Positions 32,565-40,592 are shown, counted from the stretch's first letter. The stretch is 64,000 nucleotides of DNA from Cellulomonas sp. Leaf334 (GCF_001424195.1 NZ_LMOO01000001.1:1780812-1844811), one strand, 5' to 3'. The notes: a model not told the origin generated them from the letters alone. Program-made: numbers and translations.

Positions 32565-34700
32565 TCACTGCTCCCAGGCAGGGCGGCCTTCGATGCGGTC
32601 TAGCTCCTGGCCTATGAAGTCGTCCTCGGCGTCCTCTTCGAAGTTGTCAGGATCGACGTACCAACCGTCGCCGTCGAGATCGATGGCCTGTTCGAACAGT
32701 CCCGTGTCGAGGCCATCCATGTTGGCGCGGATGTACCGATGGAAAGCGAGGCCAAGCCGCTCCTCAAACTTGCGATCACGCTTCGGCGCCTCGACGTACT
32801 CCTGACCCAGCAGCAGCGATAGCGCTTGGTCCTTCTGCTTCTGGGACACGGTCAGGTTGGGTTCCGGGTCGCCGGCGGCACGGCGCGCGATCGCCTGCTC
32901 GAACGGCACCGCGGACCGGACCTCCTTGCGGTAGGTCCAGACCATGTAAACCCGGCCGGTCCAGGGATCCTCCACATAGACCCGGGTTGGGTCATACGGG
33001 TCGAACATGACGACGAGGTCGGGACCGATCGGGCCGCGCTGGTGATCCTTGAGGCGCATCAGAGCCTCTCCGTCGTATCGGTTGTGATTGAGTTCGATCC
33101 CCTTCTCGCTGGCACGGATGGTCACCCGGGGAAGGAAATCAAAGATGGTCAGCGGGTTCCGAAGTACCGACGGCGCGCCACCGTATCGGACGAATCGACG
33201 GTATTTCTCTGCGGGGCAAAGAAGTTCGCCTGGGCTTTCCTCGTCGGGCAGTCCCCCATGCGGCGCGTAGTTGTACTGGTGGATGATTCGGCGATCGAGG
33301 TCCAACTGCAGTTGCCGCATCGTGCGGCCTGCGAACTTTTCGGCATCCTTTCCTCGGTGTTCCGGGCGACCCCCCTTCGCCCCAGGAAAGGCGGGCGTCC
33401 ATGACGAAAGGGTCCTATGCCATGATTCAACATTCCCCTTTTGATGCCCTTTACCCGGGGCGCAGAAAAGGGAGTGGATGCCGAGGCGTGTGGCGAGCGA
33501 TGAAATGTAGAAGTTGTCTTCCAGCGCTCCTCGGTCCATCGCGATGGTCTGGATGGCACGAGGGCCCGGAAGCACTATGGGCCTGCCTGACTTGCTGTTC
33601 GGGGTGACTTCAGGAAGCGCGATCGCCGCTGGCACCCCGTGCCAGTACCGGGGGATGCCCGGTGGGGGCGCGAGTGCGGGTGGGGCGGCGTTGAGCGCCC
33701 GGAAGAAGGCGACGCACACGTCCCGTGCGGTGGCCGGCAGGGGGACGAGCATCGCGCACAGCACGAACTTGTCGTAGACGTCGATGAGAGTGACGCACTC
33801 CATGCTGAACCAAGGCGCGACCTGGGACGTCCCGTAGACGTCGATGCGGGTCAGGTCACACTGGATCAGTTCGCCAGGTCGCGTCGCGGTGTACTGCTTC
33901 CACATCTGTTCCTTCGGCGATGAGAGCCGGTTCTCGCGCGCGCGGGCGGTGCCGTCAAGGCCCTTCCCGGCGCGCGCGATCTTCCACAGCCGCGTGTATC
34001 CGCTCTCGGGGAAGCCGTCTGGTGCTGAGATGCCAGCGACGTCAAGCCTGGAGCGGAACATCGCGATCTGGAACCGCAGCGATGAGTCCGGCTGGTGGCG
34101 CTGGGCCAGCTCCTCGGCGAGGGCGCGCGCCACGGGCATCATCTCCCTGGATGCGCGAGCGACGATATCAAGCTCATTCAGCTTGTCTGCCGGAATGAGG
34201 CATTCGATACCGTCGCGGCAAAAGTCCTTCAACTTTGGGTGCCAGTATTTCGGAACCCAATGTGGAAGGGACTTGTCTGGGTTCTTCTTGAGTTCCTCGA
34301 CCTTATTGTGGATCCGCTCATTGAGACTGTTGGTCAGCGCGGGGTCATATTCCGGTCGGGGCACGTGGTCTTCCCGCGGTGCGTGGAGCATGCCGCCCGG
34401 GTCACCATGTAGCACTTCGAGCATGTGAGCGGCCGTGACGCGGAGCCGGTGTTGTTCCACCTCTTCGAGCAGCGGAAACTTCGGGTCGCGGATGAAATCC
34501 CAGTACGGGCCGCGCGGGGGCGTCGGGACCGCCTCCTGGAGCTCGGGCATCGCTTCGTCGTACGGGACGAGGTCGTGGCTGCCGTCGCGCTCAAGTACCG
34601 CGTAGGGCTGGTCTCCATGAAACTCGATGCCGAGGTACGTCACACCTGCGCCCTCGCTGAACCGAGTCCCAGGTCGCAGCGCGATCGCTTCGTCGTTCAT
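32565..34700 (-). CDS. tnsB: TnsB/TniA-type DDE transposase (Mu/rve family)
   Basis: A 711-aa transposase. N-terminal DNA-binding helices (RFQIAMFRSRLDVAGISAPDGFPESGYTRLWKIARAG) precede the integrase core. The catalytic triad is visible: D282 in ELIQCDLTRIDVYG, D389 in TIAMDRGALEDN and E425 in KGNVESWHRT, giving a D(35)E spacing. A Mu-type C-terminal beta domain (RVTIRASEKGIELNHNRYDGEALMRLK...DPYDPTRVYVEDPWTGRVYMVW) follows. Length and motif order fit TnsB/TniA. It cuts and joins the 3' ends of the element. It overlaps the stop of tnsA by ATGA (34697-34700). Confidence 0.93.
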   Translation of the reverse strand: MNDEAIALRPGTRFSEGAGVTYLGIEFHGDQPYAVLERDGSHDLVPYDEAMPELQEAVPTPPRGPYWDFIRDPKFPLLEEVEQHRLRVTAAHMLEVLHGDPGGMLHAPREDHVPRPEYDPALTNSLNERIHNKVEELKKNPDKSLPHWVPKYWHPKLKDFCRDGIECLIPADKLNELDIVARASREMMPVARALAEELAQRHQPDSSLRFQIAMFRSRLDVAGISAPDGFPESGYTRLWKIARAGKGLDGTARARENRLSSPKEQMWKQYTATRPGELIQCDLTRIDVYGTSQVAPWFSMECVTLIDVYDKFVLCAMLVPLPATARDVCVAFFRALNAAPPALAPPPGIPRYWHGVPAAIALPEVTPNSKSGRPIVLPGPRAIQTIAMDRGALEDNFYISSLATRLGIHSLFCAPGKGHQKGNVESWHRTLSSWTPAFPGAKGGRPEHRGKDAEKFAGRTMRQLQLDLDRRIIHQYNYAPHGGLPDEESPGELLCPAEKYRRFVRYGGAPSVLRNPLTIFDFLPRVTIRASEKGIELNHNRYDGEALMRLKDHQRGPIGPDLVVMFDPYDPTRVYVEDPWTGRVYMVWTYRKEVRSAVPFEQAIARRAAGDPEPNLTVSQKQKDQALSLLLGQEYVEAPKRDRKFEERLGLAFHRYIRANMDGLDTGLFEQAIDLDGDGWYVDPDNFEEDAEDDFIGQELDRIEGRPAWEQ

Positions 34701-35635
34701 CGGCCAACCACCTCCCAGGTGTGCCGGACGGGCGGCACCAGACCGCCGAGATGCATGACGGTCGTGTCCTCGAGGTAGTCGTCGAGGTCGAAGGTGTACT
34801 CCCTACGCCACAGCCTCGCGGTTGCCCGGGACGTTCCTATCCAGTCGCCGCCCTCCAGGTTCGCCAACGTCCAGAACGACAGCAGGTCAGGCGCAGCCGG
34901 ACCGAGCTGCGGCTCGCCGGTGAGCGTCTCGCGCTGCCCCATCAAGTACCGGAGGTTGCGCTGCCTGGGCAGCGAGATGTCGTCGAGCCCGACCTCATGA
35001 CGCCACCCGAACATCTCGCAGACTAGGGAGATCAGGTCGTACTGAAGACGGCGGCGCTCATGCAGGAATCGACGAGCCCCGACGCTAACGATTGTGATCT
35101 GGCCGTTGTACCTGAAGATGAAGTCTGGATAGGCGTACACGTACCGTCCGCTGAACACCTCCCACTCAAGCCGCAGCACCTGGGCATTGATGTCCAGGAC
35201 GCCGGCCCACTCGAGCTCGCGAAGGTGTGCTGCTTCCAAGAGCGACTCGTGCCAGACCCGATAGAAGCCTTGCGGGTCCAGGATTGGGTACATGCCCACG
35301 TAGTTCTTCATCGTCGTGTAGGCAGGCGGTCGCCGGACGGGGACGAGCTCACGCATTGGTATGCGTTCGACATCGACGACGCTCAGTTCCCGTGCCAGCT
35401 CGCGTGGACGGCCGATCATGCGGACCGTCGACGCGATCGCCCGAAGCACAGCGACGCGACGTGCCCCAGCGACGAGTTCATCCAGGAAGGCCCACGCCCC
35501 CCGACTGGGCGGCTGTCGCACGAAGATGCTGCGGCGTCCGCGCTTGGCAAGGATGAGCGGCGGCGGCTGGTAGACGCCCCTGATCCACGCGCCTCCACGA
35601 GCGTGGTCCCGCACGATGGACGAGCGCATAGTCAA
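34697..35635 (-). CDS. tnsA: TnsA-like endonuclease subunit with altered active site
   Basis: A 312-aa protein, first of the operon. The N-terminus is basic. The central region RVWHESLLEAAHLRELEWAGVLDINAQVLRLEWEVFSGRYVYAYPDFIFRYNGQITIVSVGARRF aligns with TnsA-type PD-(D/E)xK cores. The Glu is in HESLLE (E130/E134) and the PD is at Y-P-D-F (169-172). The D/E-x-K strand, however, reads TIVSVGA, with Ser and Gly where Asp/Glu and Lys/Arg are expected. Related actinobacterial TnsA-like subunits normally keep Asp-x-Lys or Asp-x-Arg. It may be a non-cutting partner of TnsB. The C-terminal domain (LLSFWTLANLEGGDWIG) is unassigned. Confidence 0.75.
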   Translation of the reverse strand: MTMRSSIVRDHARGGAWIRGVYQPPPLILAKRGRRSIFVRQPPSRGAWAFLDELVAGARRVAVLRAIASTVRMIGRPRELARELSVVDVERIPMRELVPVRRPPAYTTMKNYVGMYPILDPQGFYRVWHESLLEAAHLRELEWAGVLDINAQVLRLEWEVFSGRYVYAYPDFIFRYNGQITIVSVGARRFLHERRRLQYDLISLVCEMFGWRHEVGLDDISLPRQRNLRYLMGQRETLTGEPQLGPAAPDLLSFWTLANLEGGDWIGTSRATARLWRREYTFDLDDYLEDTTVMHLGGLVPPVRHTWEVVGR

Positions 35636-35987
35636 GCGCCTCCTCGAAGTCGCGGCTAGTCGGGTGGACTCGGGAGTCCGTCATGGCTAGGACGAGCCCG
35701 TCCGGCCTCGACCACTGGCGTCGCCCCGCGTGCTAGGGGGCGCGAGGCGGGCGACCTGAACTTCGCCGCGCGTGCGGGCCCGGTGGCGCCGCCCGCCGAG
35801 GTAGCCCCCCTGCTCGCCGGATCCGACCCGGAGAACCTCAAAGCACTCCGCGCCGTGCGTGCCACTGATCCCTGCGTACGCGATCGCCCTCACAAGTCAG
35901 AGGGTGCAGGGGGGCACCGTTGTCTTCAAGAGACTAGACAGTGGGGTATAGGTCCGGGCGCGCATGAACCTGCACGTCAAGCGGCTG

Positions 35988-36024
35988 CGTCTCTAATCGC
36001 GAAACAATACGTCTCATCGCGAAG
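35988..36024. repeat. Direct repeat pair, candidate TnsB sites
   Basis: CGTCTCTAATCGCGAA (35988-36003) and CGTCTCATCGCGAA (36010-36023) share the blocks CGTCTC and ATCGCGAA and start 22 bp apart. That is close to two helical turns, the spacing of TnsB-binding repeats in Tn7-like ends. No third copy or matching array was found at the other side. Confidence 0.5.
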
Positions 36025-36084
36025 CCGGAGGTCGTGGGCCCGAACGCACGCACCACGGTCAGCTCCTGGGACTGCTGAGGCGGT

Positions 36085-36149
36085 GTTCAGATCCAACCTC
36101 GAGGTCGGTTCAGACTGGCCCCAGCGCCGAGCGGCGCCGGTTCAGATCC
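36085..36149. repeat. Three GGTTCAGAYC direct repeats
   Basis: GTTCAGATCC (36085-36094), GGTTCAGACT (36107-36116) and GGTTCAGATCC (36139-36149) are in the same orientation, 23 and 32 bp apart. Beside the last copy an imperfect stem GCCGAGCG/CGCTCGGC brackets the repeat. They may be further transposase-binding sites or an operator. The distance from tnsA (450-510 bp) is compatible with an element end. Confidence 0.45.
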
Positions 36150-36369
36150 TGGGCGCTCGGCAGCACCTGCTGTAAACCGAGGCTCTGCCTAGTTTTCGCA
36201 ATCGTGCAGATACGTTTCGTAGGTAGCGGTTTGTCGAGATGCGGGCTCTACTTTGCACAACCCCCTTCGCGCTTCGCACACGGCGATGTGGCATGGCGCG
36301 GACGCAGCTGCGTAAGCGATCCCGACTATTCCGATACGACGCTCGGTGTTGGCGAGAGGTTCCGCGAGG

Positions 36370-36987
36370 TTACTCGGCGGGGGCGTCGAACCCTGTGGCG
36401 CGGATCGGTCGGGCTGGGACGCCGGCCACGATGGTGTTGGCGGGTACGTCCTTGGTGACGACAGCGCCGGCGCCGACGACCGCGCCGTCCCCGATCGTCA
36501 CGCCGGGGACGATCGTTACCCCTGCGCCGAGCCAGACCTTGCGGCCGATGACGACGGGCGCGGGAAGCATGTCGGCACGCCGGGCGGGGTCTTCCGCGTG
36601 GTTGAGGGTGACGATGGTGCTGCCGTGGCCGATGAGGGTGCCGTCCCCGATGGTGATGCCTCCGGCGTCCTGGAACATGCAGCCCATGTTGACGAAGACG
36701 TGCTGGCCGAGTGTGAGGTTCTTGCCGAACTCGCAGTAGAACGGGGGGAAGACTGTCACTGACTCCGGGACGGGTCGGCCCGTCAGCTGCGCGACCAGAT
36801 CTCGGACTTCCTGCGGTGTGCGGTAACCGGAGTTGAGCTCCGCGGTGATCCGCAGGGAGTCCTGTGCCGTCTGGTGCAGGAAGGTGTGGTGTGCGGAGCC
36901 ACCCTCGATGACGGCTCCGGTCCCTACGTGGTCGAGGAAGTCGTGAAGGTTCATCTGCCGTTTCCTGAGGTCCATGGGGGTTGTCAC
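36370..36987 (-). CDS. Sugar O-acetyltransferase, left-handed beta-helix (Maa/LacA-like)
   Basis: A 205-aa protein of the maltose/galactoside O-acetyltransferase group. Hexapeptide repeats are obvious: GKNLTLGQHVFVNMGCMFQDAGGITIGDGTLIGHGSTIVTLNHAE, then PVVIGRKVWLGAGVTIVPGVTIGDGAVVGAGAVVTKDVPANTIVAGVPARPI. The catalytic His is in TLNHAED. The GTG start overlaps the stop of the upstream regulator (36984-36987). Internal ATGs at 36975 and 36954 are alternatives. It transfers acetyl from acetyl-CoA to a sugar hydroxyl. Coupling to the regulator suggests that it belongs to the same regulon as the divergent alcohol dehydrogenase. Confidence 0.9.
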   Translation of the reverse strand: MTTPMDLRKRQMNLHDFLDHVGTGAVIEGGSAHHTFLHQTAQDSLRITAELNSGYRTPQEVRDLVAQLTGRPVPESVTVFPPFYCEFGKNLTLGQHVFVNMGCMFQDAGGITIGDGTLIGHGSTIVTLNHAEDPARRADMLPAPVVIGRKVWLGAGVTIVPGVTIGDGAVVGAGAVVTKDVPANTIVAGVPARPIRATGFDAPAE

Positions 36988-37859
36988 GAGGACGTGTTGG
37001 CGTGCGGGAGGTCTGCCCCCCAGGACGCGAGCAGGCGGAGGCGGTCGGCCGACGGGGACCCGGGTTCTGCGGTGTAGACCATCAGCACCTGGCCGGGCTC
37101 GGCGGTGATGGCGAGCTCTTCGTAGGCGAGGGTGAGCTCACCGACCACGGGGTGGTGGAATCGCTTGGTTCCCGCTCCGTGGGTGCGCACGTCATGTGCA
37201 CCCCACAACCGGCGGAAGGTCTCGCTGCGTGTGGAGAGTTCGCCGACCAGGTCTTGCAGGCCCTTGTCGTGGGGGTCGCGGCCGGCCTCGGCACGCATGA
37301 TCGCGACGCACATCTCAGCGAACAGGTCCCAGTCGGGGTAGAAGTCGCGGGCGGTGGGATCGAGGAACTGGAACCGGGCGAGGTTCGGTGTGCGGCCGCC
37401 GTCACCGATGACCGGTAAGTAGAAGGCACGGCCGAGCGCGTTGGTCGCCAGTAGGTCCTGCCGCTGGTCGCGCACGAACGCGACCCCGTCGGTGATCGCC
37501 GACAGTGCCCATTGCAGGCTCGGTCGGGGTGCGGCCGACCGTGTCCCGCGGCGGCGAGCTCGTCCCGACGACGGGATGCCATCCGCGGCGCGGGCGAGGT
37601 CGAACAGGTGCGCGCGCTCGGTGTCGTCGAGCTGCAGGGCGCGCGCGACGGCGTCCAGGACGGAGGCCGACGCCCCGCCGATCGCGCCGCGCTCCAGCTT
37701 GGCGTAGTACTCCACACTCACACCCGCCAAGGCTGCGACCTCAGTGCGGCGCAGGCCCGGCACCCGCCGGTTGGTCCCGCCGATGACACCGGCGTCCTCG
37801 GGAGTGACCTTCGCGCGCCGCGACATGAGGAACTCGCGCACGTCTGCTCGGTTGTCCAT
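36984..37859 (-). CDS. XRE regulator with MmyB-like ligand-binding domain
   Basis: A 291-aa protein. The HTH region is RREFLMSRRAK-type (REFLMSRRAKVTPEDAGVIGGTNRRVPGLRRTEVAALAGVSVEYYAKLERGAIGGASASVLDAVARALQLDDTERAHLFDLARAA). It is followed by the PAS-like MmyB domain (WALSAITDGVAFVRDQRQDLLATNALGRAFYLPV... NLARFQFLDPTARDFYPDWD... GRDPHDKGLQDLVGELSTRSETFRRLWGAHDV). The family binds fatty-acid-like ligands. The ATG at 37859 is the standard family start. It is divergent from a zinc alcohol dehydrogenase across a 27-bp palindrome and is paralogous to the regulator at 50899. Confidence 0.92.
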   Translation of the reverse strand: MDNRADVREFLMSRRAKVTPEDAGVIGGTNRRVPGLRRTEVAALAGVSVEYYAKLERGAIGGASASVLDAVARALQLDDTERAHLFDLARAADGIPSSGRARRRGTRSAAPRPSLQWALSAITDGVAFVRDQRQDLLATNALGRAFYLPVIGDGGRTPNLARFQFLDPTARDFYPDWDLFAEMCVAIMRAEAGRDPHDKGLQDLVGELSTRSETFRRLWGAHDVRTHGAGTKRFHHPVVGELTLAYEELAITAEPGQVLMVYTAEPGSPSADRLRLLASWGADLPHANTSS

Positions 37860-37904
37860 GCTCTCGACGGTAGGCCCGGTGAGGTCCGTGAGGGAGTCCA
37901 CGGT

Positions 37905-37931
37905 GAGAGGTGCACTGGCAGTACACCTCTC
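37905..37931. promoter_or_regulatory. 27-bp near-perfect palindromic operator
   Basis: Outer arms GAGAGGTG and CACCTCTC, inner arms ACTG and CAGT, one mismatched pair and a single central G. It lies in the 142-bp gap between the divergent regulator (37859) and the alcohol dehydrogenase (38002). It is a convincing binding site for the dimeric regulator. Confidence 0.8.
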
Positions 37932-38001
37932 GTCAGGGACTCCCCGGCGCCGCAGGTACGCGGTTGCCTGGCGGGCACACCGATAGAGAGGCACCACCAC
38001 C

Positions 38002-39021
38002 ATGCGCGCAGTCGTCATGTACGCCCCGGGCGACGTCCGGGTCGATCAGACCGAGCGGCCGACGATCGTCGAGCCCACCGACGCGATCATCAAGCTCACC
38101 GCGACCTGCATCTGCGGGTCCGACCTGTGGCCCTACCGCGGCGCGGACGACGTCGACCACCAGCCGATGGGTCATGAGTACGTCGGCATCGTGGACGAGA
38201 TCGGCTCGCAGGTCACGACGGTCAACGTCGGCGACTTCGTTGTCGGCTCGTTCTTCTCCTCGGACAACACGTGCGAGATCTGCCGGGCCGGCTACCAGAC
38301 CCACTGCGTGCACCGCGGACCCGGGGCGGTCCCCGGCGCGCAGGCCGAGTACGCGCGGATCCCCCAGGCAGACGGCACCCTCGTCGCGACGCCCGCCATG
38401 CCGGACGACGACCTGGTCCCGTCGCTGCTGGCTGCCTCGGACGTGCTCGGCACCGGCTGGTTCGCCGCCGTCGCGGCCGAGGTCGGCCCGGGCAAGACCG
38501 TCGCCGTCGTCGGGGACGGTGCGGTCGGTCTGCTCGGCGTGCTCGCAGCCAAGCAGCTGGGCGCCGAACGGATCATTGCGATGTCGCGTCACGGGGACCG
38601 GCAGGCGCTCGCTCGCGAGTTCGGTGCCACCGACATCGTCGAGGAGCGCGGCGACGCCGGCGTCGAGCGGATCAAGGAGCTCACCGGTGGACTCGGGGCG
38701 CACAGCACGATCGAGGCCGTCGGCACCCAGGAGTCGATGATGCAGGCCATTCGCGCCACCCGGGCCGGCGGGCACGTCGGGTATGTCGGCGTCGCCCACG
38801 ACGTGTCACTGCCCGGTGAGGACCTGTTCTTCTCCGGGGTCCACCTGCACGGCGGGCCCGCGCCCGTGCGCCGTTTCCTGCCGGAGCTCATCCGGCTCAT
38901 CTGGGACCGCGAGATCGAGCCCGGCAAGGTCTTCGACCTCGCGCTGCCGATCGAGGAGGCTGCCGAGGGCTACAAGGCCATGGACGAGCGGCGCGCCACC
39001 AAGGTGCTGCTCACGTTCTGA
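38002..39021 (+). CDS. Zinc-dependent alcohol dehydrogenase (MDR family)
   Basis: A 339-aa medium-chain dehydrogenase. Catalytic zinc ligands are ICGSDLWPYRG and GHEYVGIV (CGSD and GHE). The structural-zinc lobe has NTCEICRAGYQTHC. The Rossmann loop is VVGDGAVGLLGVLAAKQLGAERII. The C-terminus VFDLALPIEEAAEGYKAMDERRATKVLLTF is typical. It oxidises or reduces alcohols or aldehydes with NAD(P). It is single, divergent from the MmyB-type regulator, and probably derepressed when that regulator binds its ligand. Confidence 0.93.
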   Translation: MRAVVMYAPGDVRVDQTERPTIVEPTDAIIKLTATCICGSDLWPYRGADDVDHQPMGHEYVGIVDEIGSQVTTVNVGDFVVGSFFSSDNTCEICRAGYQTHCVHRGPGAVPGAQAEYARIPQADGTLVATPAMPDDDLVPSLLAASDVLGTGWFAAVAAEVGPGKTVAVVGDGAVGLLGVLAAKQLGAERIIAMSRHGDRQALAREFGATDIVEERGDAGVERIKELTGGLGAHSTIEAVGTQESMMQAIRATRAGGHVGYVGVAHDVSLPGEDLFFSGVHLHGGPAPVRRFLPELIRLIWDREIEPGKVFDLALPIEEAAEGYKAMDERRATKVLLTF

Positions 39022-39091
39022 CGAACTTGATCGAGTACGCACGCGCGTTCGCGCCGTGCGGGCTACTCCTTCGACGCGCGAGAGGCACAGA

Positions 39092-39625
39092 GTGCGAGCA
39101 GCATCGACCAGAGCCACCCTCATCGTCGTCGCCGCGTTGATCGGGCTGAGCCTCGCAGCCTGCACAGACGCCCCCACTCGTGAGCCGGACCCGACTACCG
39201 AAAGAACATCGACCGTGGCACCCTCCCCGAGCACCACGCCGGACTCGACCGCAACCACGCCGGGAACGGCCGTCATCGTCACGATCGGCAGCACCACGCT
39301 GCGGGGGCAGCTGTGGGACAACGTTGCCGCACGCGATCTAGCCACACGCCTGCCGCTGACAGCCACCTTCCGCGACTACAACGCCATCGAGAAGACAACC
39401 CACCTCGAACTGGCCCTCACCATGGAGGGCATGCCTGTCGGCGACGACCCGAGCCCTGGCGAGATCGGCTGGTACGCGCCCACCTCGGACCTGGTCCTGT
39501 ACTACGGCGACGTCGGCTATTGGAACGGGATCGCACGCCTGGGCTCCTTCGACAGTGCCGGAATCGAACTTCTCGCGGCGGGCTTGCGCGACGTCAGTGT
39601 CACCATCGCGCCCGCCGACGGCTGA
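39092..39625 (+). CDS. Cyclophilin-like fold lipoprotein
   Basis: A 177-aa protein starting at GTG 39092. A signal peptide (RATLIVVAALIGLSLAAC) ends in a lipobox LAAC, followed by a Thr/Pro/Ser-rich spacer. The folded domain is TAVIVTIGSTTLRGQLWDNVAARDLATRLPLTATFRDYNAIEKTTHLELAL...GEIGWYAPTSDLVLYYGDVGYWNGIARLGSF. It is the cyclophilin_like family seen next to oxidoreductases and cupins. It is attached to the outer face of the membrane and the role is unknown. It follows the alcohol dehydrogenase and precedes a cupin gene on the same strand, so an operon is plausible. Confidence 0.85.
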   Translation: MRAASTRATLIVVAALIGLSLAACTDAPTREPDPTTERTSTVAPSPSTTPDSTATTPGTAVIVTIGSTTLRGQLWDNVAARDLATRLPLTATFRDYNAIEKTTHLELALTMEGMPVGDDPSPGEIGWYAPTSDLVLYYGDVGYWNGIARLGSFDSAGIELLAAGLRDVSVTIAPADG

Positions 39626-39683
39626 CCGCCGTCGAATCGGCGCCGGATCGAATGCACATCACGGAATGGAAGGAAGAGAGCCC

Positions 39684-40097
39684 ATGATCTTCACGCAGAG
39701 CGGCGGGCAGACCGGCGCCGGACCCGCCTACTGGTTCACCGGCACCGTGTACATCGACACCATCCGCACTCCCGACGCGCAGACCGCGATCGGGTGTGCC
39801 CACGTGCGGTTCGCACCCGGTGCGCGCACCGCCTGGCACACCCATCCCAGAGGACAGACGCTCTACGTGACCGACGGCATCGGCTACGTCGCCCGGCGGG
39901 GCGGCGAGATCCTCGAGATCCGTCCCGGCGACGTCGTCTACATCGAGCCCGGCGAGGAGCACTGGCACGGTGCCACCACGGACCGGTTCATGGCGCACGT
40001 CGCGATGCAGGAGGCGAACCAGCAAGGCCAGGTCGTCACCTGGCTCGAGCACGTGTCCGACAGCGACTACAGCCGCGGCTCGTCGGGACGGGCGTAG
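39684..40097 (+). CDS. Cupin-domain protein
   Basis: A 137-aa single cupin. Motif 1 is ARTAWHTHPRGQTLYVTDGIGYV with metal His residues, and motif 2 is PGDVVYIEPGEEHWHGA. The N-terminal YWFTGTVYIDTI and C-terminal QQGQVVTWLEHVSDSDY match the (R)-mandelonitrile-lyase/carboxymuconolactone-associated cupin group often found with alcohol dehydrogenases. It starts at ATG 39684 after GGAAGGAAGAGAG. Its enzymatic activity cannot be deduced. It is probably metal-dependent and part of the dehydrogenase-lipoprotein-cupin cluster. Confidence 0.88.
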   Translation: MIFTQSGGQTGAGPAYWFTGTVYIDTIRTPDAQTAIGCAHVRFAPGARTAWHTHPRGQTLYVTDGIGYVARRGGEILEIRPGDVVYIEPGEEHWHGATTDRFMAHVAMQEANQQGQVVTWLEHVSDSDYSRGSSGRA

Positions 40098-40592
40098 TCG
40101 GTCGCGTCGTCGACCTCGGGCGCGGTCGTCGGCCGGGGGAAGGTCACGCGGTGGGAATCCAGACACGCAGCCGAAACACACGAAATAGCGCAGAACGCGG
40201 GAGCCTGACCCGCTGCGCGGGATGGCAGGCTCGTCGGCGGGTTGTTGTTGTCACCAGCGTCGGACGGTAGCCCGCGGCATGAGCGGTGAGGTGCTGCAAA
40301 CCGAGGCGACAGACGTCGAACGCCTCGACAACCTCGATGATCGGTTCGTGCGCATCTCGGACGCCCACGATCACCTGCTGTCGGAGCCTGACCCGCTTCC
40401 CCTGACACCTGCCGTGAGGTGGCGACGTCATCTCCGAGAGGAGTCCCGGATGCCTGCAGCCAAGCCCCCGGACACCAGTACAAACGGCTCCGTCCGGGAC
40501 ACTGCGCGTGGCCGACGGGCAGATCGTCGAGTACTGGCACAACGGTGACACCTCGACGCAAGAAGCTGTCGTGCATATCGACGCGAGGCCGA
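40098..40592. other. Gene-poor region with possible SnoaL-like fragment and repeat core
   Basis: No intact gene. A plus-strand reading PSGTLRVADGQIVEYWHNGDT at about 40490-40550 resembles the C-terminal strand of SnoaL/NTF2-like proteins, without a start or upstream domain. At 40571-40582 lies GTGCATATCGAC, the 3' core of the dispersed element, preceded by the same GCTGTC as in the copy at 44384. The upstream half of that element is not recognisable here. Confidence 0.35.

Larger units (their letters stand above)
28582..36149 (-). mobile_element. Tn7-like transposition module (tnsA-tnsB-tnsC-tniQ-tniQ) plus candidate end
   Basis: Five minus-strand genes in the order TnsA-like, TnsB/TniA transposase, TnsC/TniB ATPase, TniQ, TniQ are coupled by 4-bp overlaps except for a 7-bp gap between tnsB and tnsC. 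Base composition is visibly less GC-rich than flanking chromosome. In Tn7-like elements tnsA lies nearest one terminus, so the right end should be in 35640-36240, where direct repeats occur. The left end, beyond tniQ, was not found. Genes 21949-28322 are therefore candidate cargo. No Cas12k, Cascade or tnsD/E-like gene is present, so targeting presumably depends on the TniQ proteins. Confidence 0.85.
35636..36369. other. Gene-free region containing probable transposon right end
   Basis: About 730 bp lies between tnsA and the acetyltransferase gene with no credible coding frame. It contains a GGACTC/GAGTCC palindrome (35667-35680), two 22-bp-spaced repeats, three GTTCAGAYC repeats and, at 36235-36263, a reversed TCGAGATGC plus ACTTTGCAC string. 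The last recalls the dispersed element seen elsewhere. The promoter for tnsA and the element terminus must be here. The exact terminal dinucleotide and target duplication cannot be read without the other end. Confidence 0.6.

Noticed and set aside
28582..35635. CRISPR-associated transposon (CAST)
   Set aside because: No Cas12k, Cas6/7/8 or repeat array lies within or beside the module. Two TniQ proteins alone do not imply RNA guidance.
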